Assembly (NCBI GenBank): GCA_016720905.1
Contig: JADKJT010000011.1
Location: forward strand, 1 to 64,000
Direction: 5' to 3'
Length of the DNA stretch: 64,000 bases
Source of the DNA: Gemmatimonadaceae bacterium
GTDB lineage: Bacteria > Gemmatimonadota > Gemmatimonadetes > Gemmatimonadales > Gemmatimonadaceae
The translations under genes and the position numbers were made by a program. This document shows, in pieces, positions 30,871 to 40,113 of the stretch. Below the pieces are notes generated by a model. It was not told where the DNA came from. It did no database searches and saw only the letters and a list, made by a program, of their open reading frames with translations. Every line of letters starts with the position of its first letter. The stretch's first letter is position 1.

Positions 30871-31524
30871 ATGTTCACGCGCCATGCTGCCCTGCTTGCT
30901 CTTGTCGTGTCTGCATCGCTGTCCCCCCGGTCCCTGCGCGGACAGTCGCTTGGGACCACCGCCGTTGGCCTCATCGCCGGCGTGTCTCGCACGACGCTGG
31001 GGGGAAAGGATGTAGCCGCCGATATCGAGAGTCGCACCAACGTGCTCGCGGGATTGTCATTCGTGCATGCAAACTCGGCGAGACTCCACGTCGAGGTGGA
31101 CGGGCTGTACGCCCGAAAAGGGTTTCGTTCCCCCGGGGCCACCAGCACGTTCGACTTCACGGCCACCTATCTCGAGGTGCCGTTGCTGCTGCGGCTCAAC
31201 ATCGCACCCGAGAGGCAGCTGCGTCCGTTTGTCGCCGGCGGTACGGCGGTGAGCGTGCGACTTGGGTGCCGAGGGGTTACCACGTCGTCGACTGGTTCAG
31301 TCACGCTGTCATGCGACAATCTCGTGGCGCGCAGTGGTCTCGACGTGAACAAGACCGACGTCGCCGCCGTTCTGGGTGGCGGTGTGGAATTCCCGGTCGG
31401 CGCCGCACAACTCACGCTGGCCACGCGCTACACCATGGGGTTTTCCCGCGTGATCGGCGGCAACGACAACTACAATCGGGCGCTGAGTTTCTACGTGGGC
31501 CTTGCCAAGGCGCGACGCGAGTAG
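30871..31524 (+). CDS. Small outer-membrane beta-barrel protein
   Basis: 217 residues from the ATG at 30871, with GGAGAG just upstream. Signal peptide ALLALVVSASLSPRSLRGQS. The mature part has alternating amphipathic strands of the OmpX/PorT type (YLEVPLLLRLNIAPERQLR, FVAGGTAVSVRLGC, AAVLGGGVEFPVGAAQLTLA). This is the outer-membrane-protein beta-barrel domain common in Bacteroidota and Gemmatimonadota. Followed at once by a paralogue. Confidence 0.82.
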   Translation: MFTRHAALLALVVSASLSPRSLRGQSLGTTAVGLIAGVSRTTLGGKDVAADIESRTNVLAGLSFVHANSARLHVEVDGLYARKGFRSPGATSTFDFTATYLEVPLLLRLNIAPERQLRPFVAGGTAVSVRLGCRGVTTSSTGSVTLSCDNLVARSGLDVNKTDVAAVLGGGVEFPVGAAQLTLATRYTMGFSRVIGGNDNYNRALSFYVGLAKARRE

Positions 31525-31527
31525 GCG

Positions 31528-32187
31528 GTGAACGTCGCCCTGAAATGCCTGCTGGGTTGGAGCATCTGGCTGGGTGCCGCTACCGAGCTGTCGGCCCAGC
31601 ACGTTGGCGGCTCGTATGCCAGAACGGCGTCGACGGTGGATTGGCAGTATCCCGCTCCGCCCGCTGGCTGCGATTCCTGCATTTCCGATGCCGAACCGAA
31701 CGCCGGTCGCCACGCCACGGCGCTCGGAATTGTGGCACAATGGCACGTGGACCGGTGGTTCGGCGCTGCATCGGAAATCCGGTTTACGCCGAAGGGATTT
31801 GCGGTATCGCAGCCGACGCTCGCCGTAGACTATCTAGAAATCCCCTTGCTCCTTCGCGTTGGCAGACTCGTGCACCAAAGTGTCACCGTCTCGCCGTTTG
31901 CCGAGGCCGGTCCGGCGATCGCCTTTCGCACCACATGCCGGGTGCGATACAACAGCACCTCAGAGGGATGCTACAATGGCGCGGCGTTTGGACAGGATTG
32001 GCGTATCCGCCGACTGGATGTAACAGCCGTGGCTGGAGTGGGCGTCGCCCTGCATGTGCACGGCAATCTGCTGATGGCCGGTGAACGCGTGGATTGGGGA
32101 CTGCGCCACATTGGTGGCGCCGAAGGTGTGCCCACAAAGCACCGGTCCCTCTTGACCTATGTGAGTTGGATGGTTCCGCTCCCCTGA
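31528..32187 (+). CDS. Small outer-membrane beta-barrel protein (paralogue)
   Basis: 219 residues from the GTG at 31528, three bases after the previous stop, so co-translated. Signal peptide LLGWSIWLGAATELSAQ. Shares the YLEIPLLLRVG and FAEAGPAIAFRT segments with the preceding protein. It has extra cysteine pairs (GCDSC; TCRVRYNSTSEGC). Together they look like a duplicated barrel that has diverged. Role unknown. Confidence 0.78.
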   Translation: MNVALKCLLGWSIWLGAATELSAQHVGGSYARTASTVDWQYPAPPAGCDSCISDAEPNAGRHATALGIVAQWHVDRWFGAASEIRFTPKGFAVSQPTLAVDYLEIPLLLRVGRLVHQSVTVSPFAEAGPAIAFRTTCRVRYNSTSEGCYNGAAFGQDWRIRRLDVTAVAGVGVALHVHGNLLMAGERVDWGLRHIGGAEGVPTKHRSLLTYVSWMVPLP

Positions 32188-32345
32188 CTCGCCAAACTGC
32201 GCTCGCCTGTCACAACATCACCGCCAACCGCCGCTTACATCGAGTGTACGGAATCGTTCAGCTGACATGGCGTCGCGGGTTTCGCCCTTTACAGTGGCGG
32301 CGAGGGCAGCGAAGATGTTCGCGGCAAGCGCAGACTGAATCCTCG

Positions 32346-32846
32346 ATGGAGAACCGCGTGTCCCGGATTGACGCCAGACTGAAGGAACTTGGCCTGATTC
32401 CTCCCGTCACCGCTTCCAGATGCCGCCGGGTGGTGCTGCCCTTCCCCTGGGTTCGGATTGTTGGCCGACGAGCGATTTTTTCCGGACATGGCCCGACCAA
32501 CACCGATGGTTCGCTGGCGACTCCATTGGGCAAAGTCGGCAGCGAAGTATCGCCGGAACAGGCGTATGCTGCGGCGCGCCTGACCGCCTTGGCGATTCTC
32601 GGCAGCCTTCGCCGCGAACTGGGCGATCTTGACCGCATTGCTGCTTGGACCAGAGTGTTTGGCATGGTCAACTCCGCGCCGGGGTTCAATCGGCAACCGG
32701 CAGTCATCAACGGGTTCACCGACCTGATTCTCGAGGTGTTCGGCGCGGCGATCGGCGCGCATGCCCGAAGTGCGGTGGGGCTGGCGGAACTCCCGTTCAA
32801 CATCCCCGTCGAAATCGAAGGTGAGGTCGAGATCGTCCCGCGGTGA
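32346..32846 (+). CDS. RidA/YjgF-family protein
   Basis: 166 residues from the ATG at 32346. Carries the chorismate-mutase-like trimer fold signatures: IFSGHGPTNTDGSL near the N-terminus, AARLTALAILGSLRRELGDL in the helix, and the conserved arginine in GAHARSAVGLAELPFNIPVE with the closing strand EIEGEVEIV. RidA proteins deaminate reactive enamine/imine intermediates of amino-acid metabolism; this longer subgroup is less studied. It ends 23 bases before the kinase. Confidence 0.88.
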   Translation: MENRVSRIDARLKELGLIPPVTASRCRRVVLPFPWVRIVGRRAIFSGHGPTNTDGSLATPLGKVGSEVSPEQAYAAARLTALAILGSLRRELGDLDRIAAWTRVFGMVNSAPGFNRQPAVINGFTDLILEVFGAAIGAHARSAVGLAELPFNIPVEIEGEVEIVPR

Positions 32847-32869
32847 GTGGCATCCCGTCGTAGCTGGAA

Positions 32870-35488
32870 TTGGCGCTTGCGGACCGCTACCGATTGGAGC
32901 GGGTGCTTGGCGTGGGCGGCATGGCCACGGTGTATCTGGCTGAGGATCTGAAGCACCATCGTCGCGTGGCGGTGAAGGTGCTGCGGTCGGATGTGTCCAT
33001 GGCGTTGGGGGTGGAACGGTTTCTGCGCGAGATCGAGACGACGGCGAATTTGCGACACCCGCACATTCTGCCCCTCTACGACTCGGGCGAGGCGGCCGGC
33101 GCGCTGTTCTATGTCATGCCATACATCGAGGGCGAGTCGCTGCGCGACCGACTTGATCGCGACAAGCAGTTGCCGATTGCCGACGCGCTGCAGATCACGC
33201 GTGAAGTTGCCGATGCACTGCAGTACGCGCACGGGCGTGGCGTAATCCATCGCGATATCAAGCCGGAGAATGTGCTGCTCGAAGGTGGCCATGCCGTGGT
33301 GGCGGACTTTGGCATCTCCAAGGCCATTCAGGCGGGTGCTGGCCCCGCGCTTACGGAGACCGGGCTGGCCATCGGTACCGTGCGTTACATGAGTCCCGAG
33401 CAGGCGTCGGCCGAGTCGGACCTTGATGGTCGCAGCGATCAGTATGCGTTGGCGTGTCTGTTGCACGAAATGTTGTCCGGGCAACCACCATTTACGGGGC
33501 CGACGGCGGAAAGCGTAGTGCATCAACATCTGGTGGCCACACCGCCGCCTCTCACGCAGTTCCGACCAAATGTGCCGGCCGACATCGTGACGGCGGTGCA
33601 GCGGGCGTTGGCCAAGACGCCAGCCGATCGATTCAGTGGGGTTCAGCAGTTTTCCGAAGCGCTCCGCTCAATCACGGGTCCGACACCGGCCCGGACCGTG
33701 AAGCATTCGCTGCGTATCCTCGCCGCCGTCACGGCCATCGTGGTAGTCGCCGCAGTCATGACCACCGTGTGGTGGCGCGGCCGGCGTGATACCGCGCCGA
33801 TGTCCGTGCTCGGTCGCAATATGCAGATCACGCGGGAGTTCGGTCTCGAGCTCGATCCCGCGCTGTCTCCCGATGGACAGTTCGTCGCATACGCCGCGGG
33901 TCCAACCACGCATCTGCAGCTGTTTGTCCGTCAGGTTGCGGGCGGACGCACGGTCCAACTCACCACGGACTCGACGCAGAACAATCGTTGGCCCCGCTGG
34001 TCGCCGGACGGCACACGCATCGCGTATCAGTCCAACGACGGCGTCTATCTGGTCCCTGCACTTGGCGGCGCGCCCCGACTGCTGGCCCGGGCGCCAAACG
34101 ATGCCGCCAAACTCGGTGCTGCGTTCACGTCATTGCTTGGCCTGACGTGGTCGCCTGACGGCCGGCGCATCGCGTTCGCTGCGAGTTCGTTTGGACGACC
34201 TCTGCTCCACGTGATAAGTGTTGAAGGCGGAGACGCGACCACACTGGCCGCGCCTCCCGAGGTGAACTCCCCCGCGTGGTCGCCGGACGGGCGACACATC
34301 GCCGTGGTGTCCGGCAACATCACGTTCACGTTTGGCACGGTGTATCTGGGGAACGTGGGGGCGTCATCGCTGTTCGTGATTCCCGTCGCCGGTGGTGCAC
34401 CGGTGCGCGTGACCGATGCATCGAGCCTGAACAGCAGTCCGCAGTGGTTGCCGGACAGTCGCTCGCTGGTGTTTGTATCCGACCGCAGCGGCAGTACGGA
34501 TATTTTTCGCGTCGGAGTTGACGGCGACGGCGCGCCCGCTGGTACGGCGGAGCGTGTGACCGCAGGCCTGAGCCCGCACACCATCGCGATGGCGGCCGAC
34601 GGCGTGCACCTGGCCTACGCGCAGCTCAAATCCACGTCCAACATCTGGTCCCTGCCGGTGCCGCGTGCTGGTCCTGTCAACGCACGCAACGCGGTGCCCA
34701 TCACCACTGGCAACCAGTTCATCGAGAACCTCGACGTGACGCGCGACGGCGCGTGGTTGGTATTCTCCTCCGACCGCAACGGACTGACCGCCATCTACAA
34801 GGTGCGCAGCGCGGGGGGAGAGCCGACGCAACTGACGACGGATTCTGTCGGGAGTTTTGCACCCGCCTTTGCGCCCGACGGGACACGCATCGCCTTTCAC
34901 CAGATTCTGCGCAGCGGCCATCGGCAGATAGTCGTCATGAATGCCGACGGCACGGACCGCAACCAGCGACTCGAGCCGCTGGATCAAGCGCTGGTGCCAA
35001 CGTGGTCGGCAGACGGTGACACGTTGGCCGTGCAGACCGCCCTCACGGGAAACCAGGTAGTTGGCCTGATGACGTCTGGTGGCGCAAGCCACATACGCCG
35101 GTTGCCGCTGGATGTTGGCGGTGACATGGTGGTGTGGTCACCCGTCGCGTCGGAGCTTGCCTATCATGCGTTCGACGGGATTCGCATCATCCCCGTGGCG
35201 GGCGGCGCGTCGCGCTTGGTGGCCAGCAATGCGACCGATCACATGGAGGCATTCGCCGCCGCCTGGTCGCCTGACGGCGCGATGCTCTACTACCTCGCAC
35301 GCCGTCCAAACGGCTACGCGATCCGCGCCATTGCGCGCTCGGGCGGCGCGAGTCGGCTGCTGGTGCAGTTTGAGGATCCGGCGCACCAACCGGCCCGTTA
35401 CGGGTTTCGCACCGATGGTCGTCGGTTCTATCTCACCATGGGCTCGCAAGAGAGCGACGTGTGGGTGCTGGAGCTCGGACGTCGCTGA
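32870..35488 (+). CDS. Membrane Ser/Thr protein kinase with TolB-like propeller sensor
   Basis: 872 residues. Kinase (1-265): glycine loop GVGGMATVYLA, ATP lysine K36 (VAVKVL), catalytic VIHRDIKPEN (D129) and VADFGISKA (D146), all intact. A single membrane helix at about 280-300 (LAAVTAIVVVAAVMTTVWW). The outer part has repeated PD40 motifs (RWSPDGTRIAYQSN, TWSPDGRRIAFAA, AWSPDGRHIAVVS), a TolB-type propeller. The TTG start at 32870 is the first after an in-frame TAG and seems short at the N-terminus; relatives usually have about ten more residues before ALADRY. Likely senses an extracytoplasmic ligand and phosphorylates cytoplasmic targets. Confidence 0.92.
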   Translation: MALADRYRLERVLGVGGMATVYLAEDLKHHRRVAVKVLRSDVSMALGVERFLREIETTANLRHPHILPLYDSGEAAGALFYVMPYIEGESLRDRLDRDKQLPIADALQITREVADALQYAHGRGVIHRDIKPENVLLEGGHAVVADFGISKAIQAGAGPALTETGLAIGTVRYMSPEQASAESDLDGRSDQYALACLLHEMLSGQPPFTGPTAESVVHQHLVATPPPLTQFRPNVPADIVTAVQRALAKTPADRFSGVQQFSEALRSITGPTPARTVKHSLRILAAVTAIVVVAAVMTTVWWRGRRDTAPMSVLGRNMQITREFGLELDPALSPDGQFVAYAAGPTTHLQLFVRQVAGGRTVQLTTDSTQNNRWPRWSPDGTRIAYQSNDGVYLVPALGGAPRLLARAPNDAAKLGAAFTSLLGLTWSPDGRRIAFAASSFGRPLLHVISVEGGDATTLAAPPEVNSPAWSPDGRHIAVVSGNITFTFGTVYLGNVGASSLFVIPVAGGAPVRVTDASSLNSSPQWLPDSRSLVFVSDRSGSTDIFRVGVDGDGAPAGTAERVTAGLSPHTIAMAADGVHLAYAQLKSTSNIWSLPVPRAGPVNARNAVPITTGNQFIENLDVTRDGAWLVFSSDRNGLTAIYKVRSAGGEPTQLTTDSVGSFAPAFAPDGTRIAFHQILRSGHRQIVVMNADGTDRNQRLEPLDQALVPTWSADGDTLAVQTALTGNQVVGLMTSGGASHIRRLPLDVGGDMVVWSPVASELAYHAFDGIRIIPVAGGASRLVASNATDHMEAFAAAWSPDGAMLYYLARRPNGYAIRAIARSGGASRLLVQFEDPAHQPARYGFRTDGRRFYLTMGSQESDVWVLELGRR

Positions 35489-35531
35489 CGCGCGCACGCC
35501 CGCATCGGGTGCCAACCCAGCCCGGAGCGCA

Positions 35532-36905
35532 CTACGGCACCAGCGAACGAACAAGATAGAATTGTTCCTGACGCGGACGGAAAAACCGGTAACCCTCTGC
35601 CGTGAGATAGGCGTCGTCTTCAAGCATGATGAACACCTTGCGGCCGCCCCATTCGGGCACCGCCGTGGCCGCGTTGAGCTCCACCGACAGATACGATCCC
35701 AGGCGCAGGCGCGCGTTCTGCGTGGTGGTGTCGCTGCGCAGCGGACTGCGGAAATCGATCGATGACCCGAGTCCGTGTCCCTGATTGCCAATCGGGTGCG
35801 AGTAGATCATCGCCTCGATGCCCTGCTGCTTCATCTCGGCCATCACGCCGTTGAAGACGCTGCCACCCGTCATGCCGGGGCGAGCAACGCGCTGGGTGAG
35901 CGCATCCTGCAGCGCGTTGGCGTTGGCCATGGCCTTCTTGAGCCCCGTCGGCGCGTCGCTCTCGCCGGGCTGCAAGAGGTAGCCCATCTTCTGCCAATCG
36001 GTATCGAAGCCCATGTAGCTGATCCCGAAGTCGATGTGCACGACATCACCAGGCCGCAGCACGGTTGGTTCCGGCGCCACCGCCAGAAAGCCGCGAGACG
36101 TGGCGACTTCGCCCACCGCGCGTTGCACGCGCAGGTCTGGTTGAAACCAGGTGCGAACGCCGGCGGCGCCAAGCATGTCATAGAGCGCGCGTCGGACATC
36201 GCCAACGGTGGTCTTGCCCGGCGTGATCACTGCGTTCGACAGGGCGCGCTTCACGATGGCCTCCGTCACCGTCACCGCCGTGCGATAGTGCTCCAACTCC
36301 TCGGGCAGGCGCGTGTCGAGGTATTCCTGTGTCAACTCCGCAGCACTGACGAACGTTTTCTCGGCCTCCGGTCCCAGCGTTTCGGCGAGAAACCGATAGG
36401 CATCGAAACCCAGTGAGCGCGTCTGGCCGCGCGTGCCCTTGATGGCGAGGCCGATGGAGAGCGGCTTGTACTGCTGATACAGATCGCGCAACGTGGCCGC
36501 GGGCGGACGCGGTTCGGTGAACGGGGCGTCGAAGAAGCGGGCGAGGTTCTCCTCGGTGTAGCCGGTGATCGCAAACTTCCTGAGCCGCGCCTCGCCGGCA
36601 TAGATGAATACGAAGAGGTCGCGGTTCCCCGTGTAGGGGCGCGGCGGCGCGATGAATGGCGTGATGGGATCGTCGTGGAACTCCTCGTTCACCACAATCC
36701 ACATCCCGATGTTGTGGCGGCGCATCATCGGCAGCAGCATCGTGTGCCGTTGCGAGAGCCAGCGTTCACGCACCTCGATCTGCTGCGACCAGGACAGCAG
36801 GGCGTCGGCTTCGGGAACGCGCGCGCCCTTGGGCGGCTGCGCGGGCAACGAGGACGTGGCGAGGGCGACAGCGACGGCACAGGTAACGGAGAGCATGCGG
36901 CGCAT
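35532..36905 (-). CDS. Secreted M24-family peptidase (Xaa-Pro peptidase-like)
   Basis: 457 residues from the ATG at 36905, which begins the signal peptide MLSVTCAVAVALATSSLPAQ. The pita-bread fold has its five metal ligands: HIDFGISYMGFDTDWQ (two aspartates), NQGHGLGS (histidine), YLSVELNAATAVPEW (glutamate) and FIMLEDDAYLTAEGYRF (glutamate). The N-terminal creatinase-like domain includes MWIVVNEEFHDDP. Enzymes of this kind cleave N-terminal residues before proline. It is divergent from an amidohydrolase of the group that includes Xaa-Pro dipeptidases, so a shared control region at 36906-37058 is plausible. Confidence 0.9.
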   Translation of the reverse strand: MRRMLSVTCAVAVALATSSLPAQPPKGARVPEADALLSWSQQIEVRERWLSQRHTMLLPMMRRHNIGMWIVVNEEFHDDPITPFIAPPRPYTGNRDLFVFIYAGEARLRKFAITGYTEENLARFFDAPFTEPRPPAATLRDLYQQYKPLSIGLAIKGTRGQTRSLGFDAYRFLAETLGPEAEKTFVSAAELTQEYLDTRLPEELEHYRTAVTVTEAIVKRALSNAVITPGKTTVGDVRRALYDMLGAAGVRTWFQPDLRVQRAVGEVATSRGFLAVAPEPTVLRPGDVVHIDFGISYMGFDTDWQKMGYLLQPGESDAPTGLKKAMANANALQDALTQRVARPGMTGGSVFNGVMAEMKQQGIEAMIYSHPIGNQGHGLGSSIDFRSPLRSDTTTQNARLRLGSYLSVELNAATAVPEWGGRKVFIMLEDDAYLTAEGYRFFRPRQEQFYLVRSLVP

Positions 36906-37058
36906 AAGCAGGACGGGAGGCGAGACCACCGTGACGTTGAGGACAGTAACGTAGCCCGGATTGCGCGCGGGGGGACAGGGCGCCATCGTCGAGGTGGCGC
37001 CGACTTTGGCATTTCGCTTCCCATCAGGCGCGCCCCTCTCTTTCTTCCAGGCCGACTG

Positions 37059-38339
37059 ATGCGCCGTATGTTGCTCGCGGGTTCGCTGTGGTGTTCACTG
37101 TCACTCGGCGCTCAGCCGGGACCCATCACCGCCATTCGCGCGGACCGCGTCATTGTCGGCGACGGCACCCAGATCGCGAATCCGGTGGTGATCGTGCAGG
37201 GCGAACGCATCGTGGCGGTCGGCCCCTCGGGCCAGGTGCGTATTCCGACCGGTGCGAAGGTGCTGGATCTCACCGGCTATTCGCTCATGCCGGGCTTCAT
37301 GGATGCGCACACGCACCTGACGTCAATCGACAACGACGGCGGTGATCTTGCCGTGCTGAAGGAGACGGCGGCACACGGGGCGATCTACGCGACCATCAAC
37401 GCCAAGAAGACCCTCGATGCCGGCTTCACCACGGTGCGCGAGGCCGGGTCGACGGACTACGTGGACGTGGTCGTGCGCGACGCCATCGCGCGCGGCCTCA
37501 TTCCCGGGCCGCGTATCCACGCCTCAGGCCTCGCACTCGGCAGCACGGGCGGTCACGCCGACGTGAACGGATGGAGTTCCAATCTTTTCATCCCCGGCAC
37601 CGGGGCGATTGTCGACGGCGCCGATGCGATTCGAAAACAGGTGCGGCTCAACGTGAAGTACGGGGCGGACCAGATCAAGATCGTCGCCACCGGCGGCATT
37701 CTATCCGTTGGCGATGCAGTGGGTGCGGCGCAGTTCGATGCCGATGAACTGCGGGCGGCCGTCGAAGAAGCGACGCGACTTGGCCGACGCGTCATGGCGC
37801 ACGCGCACGCGGGCGACGGCCTCAAGATGGCGGTCAACGCGGGGGTGGCCTCCATCGAGCACGGCAGCCTGGTGGACGATGAAGCGATTGCGCTTATGAA
37901 GGCACGCGGCACGTATCTGGTGCCCACGCTCATCATTCTCGAGGAGATTGTCACCGACGGCGCGCGCAAGGGCGTTCCGGCCAATTCCATTGCGAAAGCG
38001 AAAGCCATTGCCGTGGAGCGCCGAGTGCGGTTGCGCGCAGCCTACCAGAGCGGGGTGAAGTTTGCCCTGGGCACCGATGCCACCAGCGACATCCATGGTC
38101 GCAACGGTGAGGAGTTCAAGTACATGGTGGACATCCTTGGCGCCACCCCGATGGACGCCATCACCATTGGCACGATGAACGCCGCCACGCTGATTGGTGT
38201 CGAGAAGGACCTCGGGAGCGTGACAACCGGAAAACTGGCTGATCTCGTTGCCGTGAAAGGCAATCCGCTCACGGACATTGGACTCTTGGCGCACGTGCAG
38301 TTCGTCATGAAGGGCGGCGTGCTGATCAAGGGCCCCTGA
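37059..38339 (+). CDS. Secreted amidohydrolase (imidazolonepropionase/prolidase-like)
   Basis: 426 residues. Signal peptide MLLAGSLWCSLSLGAQ. Motifs: GFMDAHTHLTSIDN (HxH), ADQIKIVATGGI (lysine), RVMAHAHAGDGLKMAV (histidine), ASIEHGSLVDDEA (histidine) and FALGTDATSD (aspartate). The full metal set is intact. Close in type to Xaa-Pro dipeptidases and cyclic-amide hydrolases. The 3' end overlaps the convergent serine dehydratase gene by 14 bases. Confidence 0.92.
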   Translation: MRRMLLAGSLWCSLSLGAQPGPITAIRADRVIVGDGTQIANPVVIVQGERIVAVGPSGQVRIPTGAKVLDLTGYSLMPGFMDAHTHLTSIDNDGGDLAVLKETAAHGAIYATINAKKTLDAGFTTVREAGSTDYVDVVVRDAIARGLIPGPRIHASGLALGSTGGHADVNGWSSNLFIPGTGAIVDGADAIRKQVRLNVKYGADQIKIVATGGILSVGDAVGAAQFDADELRAAVEEATRLGRRVMAHAHAGDGLKMAVNAGVASIEHGSLVDDEAIALMKARGTYLVPTLIILEEIVTDGARKGVPANSIAKAKAIAVERRVRLRAAYQSGVKFALGTDATSDIHGRNGEEFKYMVDILGATPMDAITIGTMNAATLIGVEKDLGSVTTGKLADLVAVKGNPLTDIGLLAHVQFVMKGGVLIKGP

Positions 38340-39723
38340 ACGCCGTCCGCGCTGCCAGTTCCGCGCTCAGTCGAAGCGCCGTGGGTGTCGTCGCCAGTCC
38401 TCCCTCCGCCGTACACCGGTGCTCACGAGGCATCCGTTCGGCTACGCGCTTCGCGGCGTCGACCACCTCGTCGAACGGGATCATCGCGTTGAACCCGGCC
38501 AGCGCCATGTTGGCGCAGGACACGGCATTGCTGGCGGCAATCACGTTCTTGCCGAGACACGGGATCTCCACGCGCGCCGCCACGGGATCACAGATGAGGC
38601 CAAGCATGCTTTGCAGGGCCATCGAGGCCGCACTGGTGGCTTGGGTGAGCGTGCCGCCGGCCAGCGTGACGAGCGCCGCGGCCGACATGGCCGCGGCGGA
38701 TCCGCCTTCGGCCTGACAACCACCGACTTCCGCGGCAAAGGTCCAGGGGCCTGCGATGAACACGCCTATGAGGCCGGCGGCGAGCATCGCGCGTGCCATG
38801 TCGTCTTCGGTGAGGTGCATCTCCTCGGCCACCGCAATACACGACGCCGGCAGCGCCGCGCACGCACCCGCTGTTGGGGCGGCGACGATGACGCCCATGG
38901 AGCTCTTCACCTCCATGAGCGCGGTGGTGTAGAGCACCGTGCGATTGAGCACCCCCGTGTTCAGCAATCCGCCGCGGTTCATCGTGTCGGCGAACATCCC
39001 GGATTGATGCCCCAGCAGTCGATCGTGGTACTCCGTACCGGCGACGCCTTCGGCAATTGACTTGCGCAAGATACGCACGATGTCGAGCATCATGCCGTGT
39101 ACGGCCTCGTCGGACAGTGCGCCACGGGCCTTTTCATACTCCACCGCCCACTGCCACAGCGGCATTTCGCGTCCCGCATCGTACGCCAGCAGTTCGTTGC
39201 ATGTGCGAAACGGCAGAACCGCCTCGGGATGCGACATCACCGGCAGCACCGGCTGCAGCACGCGACCGCCGATGTTCACGCGCGCGCCGCCGTCCAGTGA
39301 CACGCGCTGTCCGTCGATATCGAGCACCTCAATCATGCCGCCACCGGTGGAGATGGCGATCATGGTGTGTCGCTCGGTCGCGTTTGAGAGCGTGAGGCGG
39401 TACGTGTTCGGATGCGGGTCGTGGCAGTCGATGTAGCGGATGTCCACGACGACCCCGGCCTCCCGCAGATGCGTCGGCGACAACGGCAGCCGCTCGTCGG
39501 CCGCATCCCATCCCAGCAGGCCGCCGAAAAGCCCCATATCGGAGCCTTGGCTCTGATGCGTATTGGGGAGCGAGCCGTTGCGGTCGAATTCGATGAGCAC
39601 GTGATCGATCGTGCCGCCCATCAGGTCACGCCCCAACCGTCCGATACGCAGCGCGGCGGCACAGTGTGAGCTTGAGGCCCCGCGCATGACGGGACCGATC
39701 ACATCATTGAAGATGCTGATCAC
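38326..39723 (-). CDS. sdaA: L-serine ammonia-lyase, iron-sulfur-dependent, single chain
   Basis: 465 residues from a GTG at 39723. The beta-type domain starts with VISIFNDVIGPVMRGASSSH; the alpha-type domain has MGVIVAAPTAGACAALP, LGLICDPVAARVEIPCLGKN and ASNAVSCANMALAG. The cysteines in AGAC, ICDP and IPC are the expected ligands of the oxygen-labile [4Fe-4S] cluster. It converts L-serine to pyruvate and ammonia. The open frame runs on to 40056 but that part lies over the DUF4342 gene and is not coding. Only two bases separate it from the DUF4342 stop. Confidence 0.92.
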   Translation of the reverse strand: MISIFNDVIGPVMRGASSSHCAAALRIGRLGRDLMGGTIDHVLIEFDRNGSLPNTHQSQGSDMGLFGGLLGWDAADERLPLSPTHLREAGVVVDIRYIDCHDPHPNTYRLTLSNATERHTMIAISTGGGMIEVLDIDGQRVSLDGGARVNIGGRVLQPVLPVMSHPEAVLPFRTCNELLAYDAGREMPLWQWAVEYEKARGALSDEAVHGMMLDIVRILRKSIAEGVAGTEYHDRLLGHQSGMFADTMNRGGLLNTGVLNRTVLYTTALMEVKSSMGVIVAAPTAGACAALPASCIAVAEEMHLTEDDMARAMLAAGLIGVFIAGPWTFAAEVGGCQAEGGSAAAMSAAALVTLAGGTLTQATSAASMALQSMLGLICDPVAARVEIPCLGKNVIAASNAVSCANMALAGFNAMIPFDEVVDAAKRVAERMPREHRCTAEGGLATTPTALRLSAELAARTAFRGP

Positions 39724-39725
39724 GC

Positions 39726-39980
39726 TCACTCCACCTTGGTGACGCGAGTGTCCGGGTCGCGCTCCACCACGATCGTGAACTCTTTTGTGAGCGCCACAAT
39801 GCCGGCCACGGCCGCCCAGAACGGCGCCAGAAACGCACCGGCCAGACCCGCGCTGAGTGGCATGTCGATGAGCGTGCGACCGGTGGCGTTGCGCACAATA
39901 ATGCGCCGCACGTTGCCTTCCCGAATCAGTTGCTTGAGCGTCGACTTGAGTTTGTCGCCCGCCACCTTGATTTCGTCCAT
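39726..39980 (-). CDS. DUF4342-family small protein
   Basis: 84 residues from the ATG at 39980, with GAGGTGA just upstream. Conserved DUF4342 features: DKLKSTLKQLIREGNVRRI, RNATGRTLIDMPL, then a hydrophobic helix (GLAGAFLAPFWAAVAGIVAL) and TIVVER. It may associate with the membrane. Function unknown in general; here it is the first gene of a pair with L-serine dehydratase. Confidence 0.88.
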   Translation of the reverse strand: MDEIKVAGDKLKSTLKQLIREGNVRRIIVRNATGRTLIDMPLSAGLAGAFLAPFWAAVAGIVALTKEFTIVVERDPDTRVTKVE

Positions 39981-40113
39981 GGTCACCTCGCTGCGGGTGT
40001 GGCCATCGGTCGAGTGTGCGTTGGACACGCCGACCGGCCGATGCGGCACACGACAAGCTACGGGGGCGTGGTGGTATCGGGAAGGACAGCAGTGGTTGGT
40101 GCGTGTACCCGTG

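Noticed and set aside
39724..40056. N-terminal extension of the serine dehydratase frame
   Set aside because: Overlaps the DUF4342 gene in another frame and does not resemble the family; GTG 39723 fits the conserved start.
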